Assembly (NCBI GenBank): GCA_020847425.1
Contig: JADLCC010000211.1
Span: 1-40,889 of the forward strand
DNA: 40,889 bases
Direction of reading: 5' to 3'
From: Saprospiraceae bacterium
GTDB taxonomy: Bacteria > Bacteroidota > Bacteroidia > Chitinophagales > Saprospiraceae
The notes below the pieces were generated by a model. It saw nothing but the letters and a program-made list of their open reading frames with translations, was not told the origin of the DNA and searched no databases. The translations under genes and the position numbers were made by a program. Below are positions 38,263-40,889 of this stretch, one piece after another. How positions within the stretch are numbered: the first letter of the stretch is position 1; each line of letters begins with the position of its first letter.

Positions 38263-40889
38263 CTATTTATCTAAATACCGCTTTTTCAACTCATCATACA
38301 ACTTCAACCAGTCATTCGATTTCCCTTCCCGGTCGAACACCGATTCCCAGGTGTTCAATGGCTCCCAGATAAACGTGCCTTTTCCACGGCCGCCGGCAAT
38401 ATCGAATACAATTTTGTGGACTTCTTCTTTTTTGGCGGAATACTCCACCACCACCACATCTTTATCAAAACGGCGGACCAGGTCGTTGAGGTTATCGCGC
38501 AGGTCGTCCAAAGTGCCGTGCCATTTAGGGTAATACGATTCGCCGATGATATCGAAATGGACGCCGCGGCGCAACATGTTTTCGATAAAAAACACCGACT
38601 CGTCGTTCTGCCCGCCCAGCGCCACATGAAGCATCATCACAGTATTCGGCTCGACGGCTTTCACTGCGGCGGTACCCGCGCAGAGCAGTTGCGCGAGGCT
38701 ATCCAGGTTAGCAACTGAACCTTCGGGCCAGACGATGCCGTGGTTGATTTCATTCCCGATTTGTACCATATCCGGCGGCGTACCCTGCGCTTTCAACTGG
38801 CTGATCACGTCAAACGTGTAATCGTACAGCGCTTTTTTCAAGCCTTCAAAATCCAGGCCTTCCCAGGCTTTGGGTTTGAACTGTTTGCCCGGATCCGCCC
38901 AGTAATCGCTGTAATGGAAATCCAGCAGCAGTTTCATACCGGAGGCTTTCACACGTTTGGCCATGGCTTTGGTGTATTCGAGGTCGCAAAATCCTTTTTG
39001 AGGCGAGTAACCTTTTTCCAGTGCCGGGTCGTTAAAAATACGCAGGCGGACATAGTTAAAACCGTGCGATTTCAGGATTTCCATGGCGTCTTTTTCCACG
39101 CCGTTGTCCTTAAATTTTATGCCGCGCGCTTCCAGTTCTGGCAAAAAGGAAATGTCAGCGCCGATCATGTTATCCACTTTCCGGGGTTTGGCGGCGTCTC
39201 CTTTCAGTATATATTTTGGGTCGATAGTGACACTGGCTAGACTGGCCGGGCTGACCGTATGAATATCGGTAGAACCCGCCCACAAATTGGGCGAACGCGC
39301 TTCAAAATGAATCTTATCCGCCTTGTTGCCTGCCCGAACCAACACCTGGCATTTCCCGTTGAACAGGCTGCGCTCCCAGGCGCCGTCGGTACATTTATCC
39401 GGTTCGTGGCTGGATGGGTCGCCGTTGCCGACGCCGATGATTTTGGCGTCGCCTTCGATAACAAACTGGATCATGTTGTTGGCATCGGGCACTTCGCGGC
39501 CTTCACTGTCGATTGCCGTAACGTTCATCACTGTAACATCCTGTCCATCAGCCATCATCGTCGTTTTGTACGGCGTGAGCACGATTTCCGTGGGAATACC
39601 AGTGGTTTCGACTTTGGCTTTCAGCATTTTGCCCGCTTTATTTCCTACTGCTTCCAGTTTGCCCGGCTGGTAATCGACCGTCCAGTTCAGGTGGCCGTTG
39701 CGGGGCATCGTTTTTTTACCAAGGCTGGTCCCATTTAAAAACAATTCCACGTCATCCGCATTGGAATTGACCCAAACCTCGATGGGTTCGCCGCGTTTTC
39801 CGCGCCAGTTCCAGTGTGGGGAAATATGCAGGATGTCTTTGTCGGTCCACCAGGATTGATAGTAGTAGTAAATGTTTTTCGGGAAACCGCACATATCCAT
39901 AATGCCGAAATGCGAATTGATGTTCGGCCAGATGTAGGGTGTCGGTTCGCCGCGGTAATCGATTCCCGTCCAGACGAATCCGCCGAGCCAGAAATCATTA
40001 TCTGCCGCCAGGGTCCACCAGGTTTCCGCCGTGCTGGCCCACCAGGGCGCTGTGATATCCTGGTCGGGCACATACGCCCGAATCGTGTCTTTTTCATAAA
40101 TCCCCCGGGTGGTTACCGTGCTGCCCATTTCGGTGCCGATGATGGGCTGGTTCGGGTGGTCGCGGTGGTAATCCGCCACGGCAAATTGCCGGTAATTGAA
40201 ACTGCGCACCGGAATTACTTCATTGACGCCGTTGTAGACGTTGGCCAAATCAGCAGCGTAGGTTGCAGTCCGGGTCGGGTCGAGTTCGTGTTGCTTTTTA
40301 AGGAAAGTCTCCGCAATATTTTTGCCGGTCGGCGTGGTGTGTATCCAGCCCTCTTCATTGCCGATGGACCACATGAATACGCTGGTCCGGCTGCGGTCGC
40401 GTTTCAGCAGGCGGACAAACTGATCCATGTATTCCGGGCCGCTGTTGAGCAGGCGCGTTTCATCCATGACCAGCATACCAAGGCTGTCGCAGGCGTCAAG
40501 CAATTCAGGCGTCGGTGGGTTGTGGCTGGTGCGGTAGGCGTTCACGCCGAGGTTTTTGAGCAGTTTGATGCGGTAATATTGCAGGTAATCCGGTAGCGCG
40601 CTACCGACACCCGCGTGGTCCTGGTGGCAATTGACGCCCAGGATTTTCATTTTTTTGCCGTTCAAAAACATCCCGTCGGGCTTGATCTCGATGTTGCGAA
40701 ACCCGAATTTGAGCGTTTGGCGATCCACTAATTTTCCGGCTTTTTTCAGATTTACCTGAATGCGGTACAAATACGGATCGTCCAGGTTCCAGAGGCGCGG
40801 GTTGGCGAGGCTGATCACATGGCTTGTTTTGCCGGATTTATTGACTTCCAGGCGTATGTTCTGCGCAGGTGATTGCGCAACAATTTTGC
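38263..40889 (-). CDS. GH2 beta-galactosidase-like + GH53 endo-galactanase fusion (5' end outside window)
   Basis: The frame stays open past the track's GTG (40818) to the window edge, so the N-terminus is missing ('LEVNKSGKTSHVISLANPRLW' precedes it). GH2 part (track residues about 1-400): 'DDPYLYRIQ', acid/base E155 in 'WSIGNEEGW', nucleophile E230 in 'PIIGTEMGS', then Ig-like beta domains (about 340-535). GH53 part (about 545-851): 'GADISFLPELEARG', 'YVRLRIFNDP', acid/base E690 in 'VQIGNEINHG', nucleophile E792 in 'VVVVEYSAKK'. GH53 enzymes cut beta-1,4-galactan; the GH2 part would release galactose from the ends. The signal peptide cannot be seen. Together with the nearby fucosidase it suggests use of plant-type galactan. 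Confidence 0.92.
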   Translation of the reverse strand, partial: KIVAQSPAQNIRLEVNKSGKTSHVISLANPRLWNLDDPYLYRIQVNLKKAGKLVDRQTLKFGFRNIEIKPDGMFLNGKKMKILGVNCHQDHAGVGSALPDYLQYYRIKLLKNLGVNAYRTSHNPPTPELLDACDSLGMLVMDETRLLNSGPEYMDQFVRLLKRDRSRTSVFMWSIGNEEGWIHTTPTGKNIAETFLKKQHELDPTRTATYAADLANVYNGVNEVIPVRSFNYRQFAVADYHRDHPNQPIIGTEMGSTVTTRGIYEKDTIRAYVPDQDITAPWWASTAETWWTLAADNDFWLGGFVWTGIDYRGEPTPYIWPNINSHFGIMDMCGFPKNIYYYYQSWWTDKDILHISPHWNWRGKRGEPIEVWVNSNADDVELFLNGTSLGKKTMPRNGHLNWTVDYQPGKLEAVGNKAGKMLKAKVETTGIPTEIVLTPYKTTMMADGQDVTVMNVTAIDSEGREVPDANNMIQFVIEGDAKIIGVGNGDPSSHEPDKCTDGAWERSLFNGKCQVLVRAGNKADKIHFEARSPNLWAGSTDIHTVSPASLASVTIDPKYILKGDAAKPRKVDNMIGADISFLPELEARGIKFKDNGVEKDAMEILKSHGFNYVRLRIFNDPALEKGYSPQKGFCDLEYTKAMAKRVKASGMKLLLDFHYSDYWADPGKQFKPKAWEGLDFEGLKKALYDYTFDVISQLKAQGTPPDMVQIGNEINHGIVWPEGSVANLDSLAQLLCAGTAAVKAVEPNTVMMLHVALGGQNDESVFFIENMLRRGVHFDIIGESYYPKWHGTLDDLRDNLNDLVRRFDKDVVVVEYSAKKEEVHKIVFDIAGGRGKGTFIWEPLNTWESVFDREGKSNDWLKLYDELKKRYLDK

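Noticed and set aside
31234-40889. Polysaccharide utilisation locus
   Set aside because: GH29 and GH2-GH53 genes are present, but there is no SusC/SusD pair or PUL-type regulator, and unrelated housekeeping genes lie between them.

Overview
The window looks like chromosomal DNA from a free-living Bacteroidota, most likely of the Saprospiria/Chitinophagia type. The evidence is a type IX secretion C-terminal tail on a choice-of-anchor-L protein, several PorT-like outer membrane barrels, a DUF5106/TlpA-type thioredoxin, LytS/LytTR signalling, TAnnTTTG-type -7 promoter elements, and a near absence of Shine-Dalgarno sites except before rpsU. Taxonomy is inferred from gene content only. No rRNA, tRNA, CRISPR array, transposase or prophage was seen.

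Layout. 1-5.0 kb: a CBS-domain protein and a two-module universal stress protein (+), a membrane PAS histidine kinase (-), and a DNA photolyase (+). 5.1-10.1 kb: two small helical proteins, miaB, a secreted AT-rich protein, then a sigma-54 activator whose 5' end is partly duplicated around a solitary minimal nucleotidyltransferase (MNT) gene. 10.4-21.8 kb (+): a thioredoxin-fold protein, a 1332-residue secreted fusion of serine beta-lactamase-like, ChbG/YdjC-like and GH13 modules, an acyltransferase, an Asp-box propeller, an M50-type membrane protease, and a LytS/LytTR pair. 22-30 kb (mostly -): a large radical SAM protein, a barrel protein, a T9SS cargo protein, a lipoprotein with a duplicated His/Cys motif (+), an acyltransferase, an MBL-fold hydrolase and a conserved 86-residue protein. 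30.2-40.9 kb: another barrel, a GH29 alpha-L-fucosidase, an NTF2-like/GNAT/nitrilase operon facing an HDAC-family deacetylase, rpsU-xerC, a TIM-barrel isomerase-like protein, and a GH2-GH53 fusion that runs off the right edge. The glycoside hydrolases (GH13, GH29, GH2+GH53) suggest breakdown of alpha-glucans, fucosylated glycans and galactans, but there is no SusC/SusD pair here, so this is not a classical PUL.

The most unusual features are three. (1) Many intergenic gaps carry a long inverted repeat. The sequences are unrelated between loci, but the arms are often built from short tandem words (commonly heptamers), and at several loci they supply the neighbouring gene's stop codon. (2) A 449-bp unit carrying the MNT gene lies between 48-bp perfect direct repeats at the start of the sigma-54 activator, and loop-out would leave the activator in frame. 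(3) Three enzyme modules are fused in one secreted polypeptide. rpsU also has a strong Shine-Dalgarno site, consistent with the bS21 autoregulation described in Bacteroidota. All functions are read from sequence motifs by eye; no database search was run.
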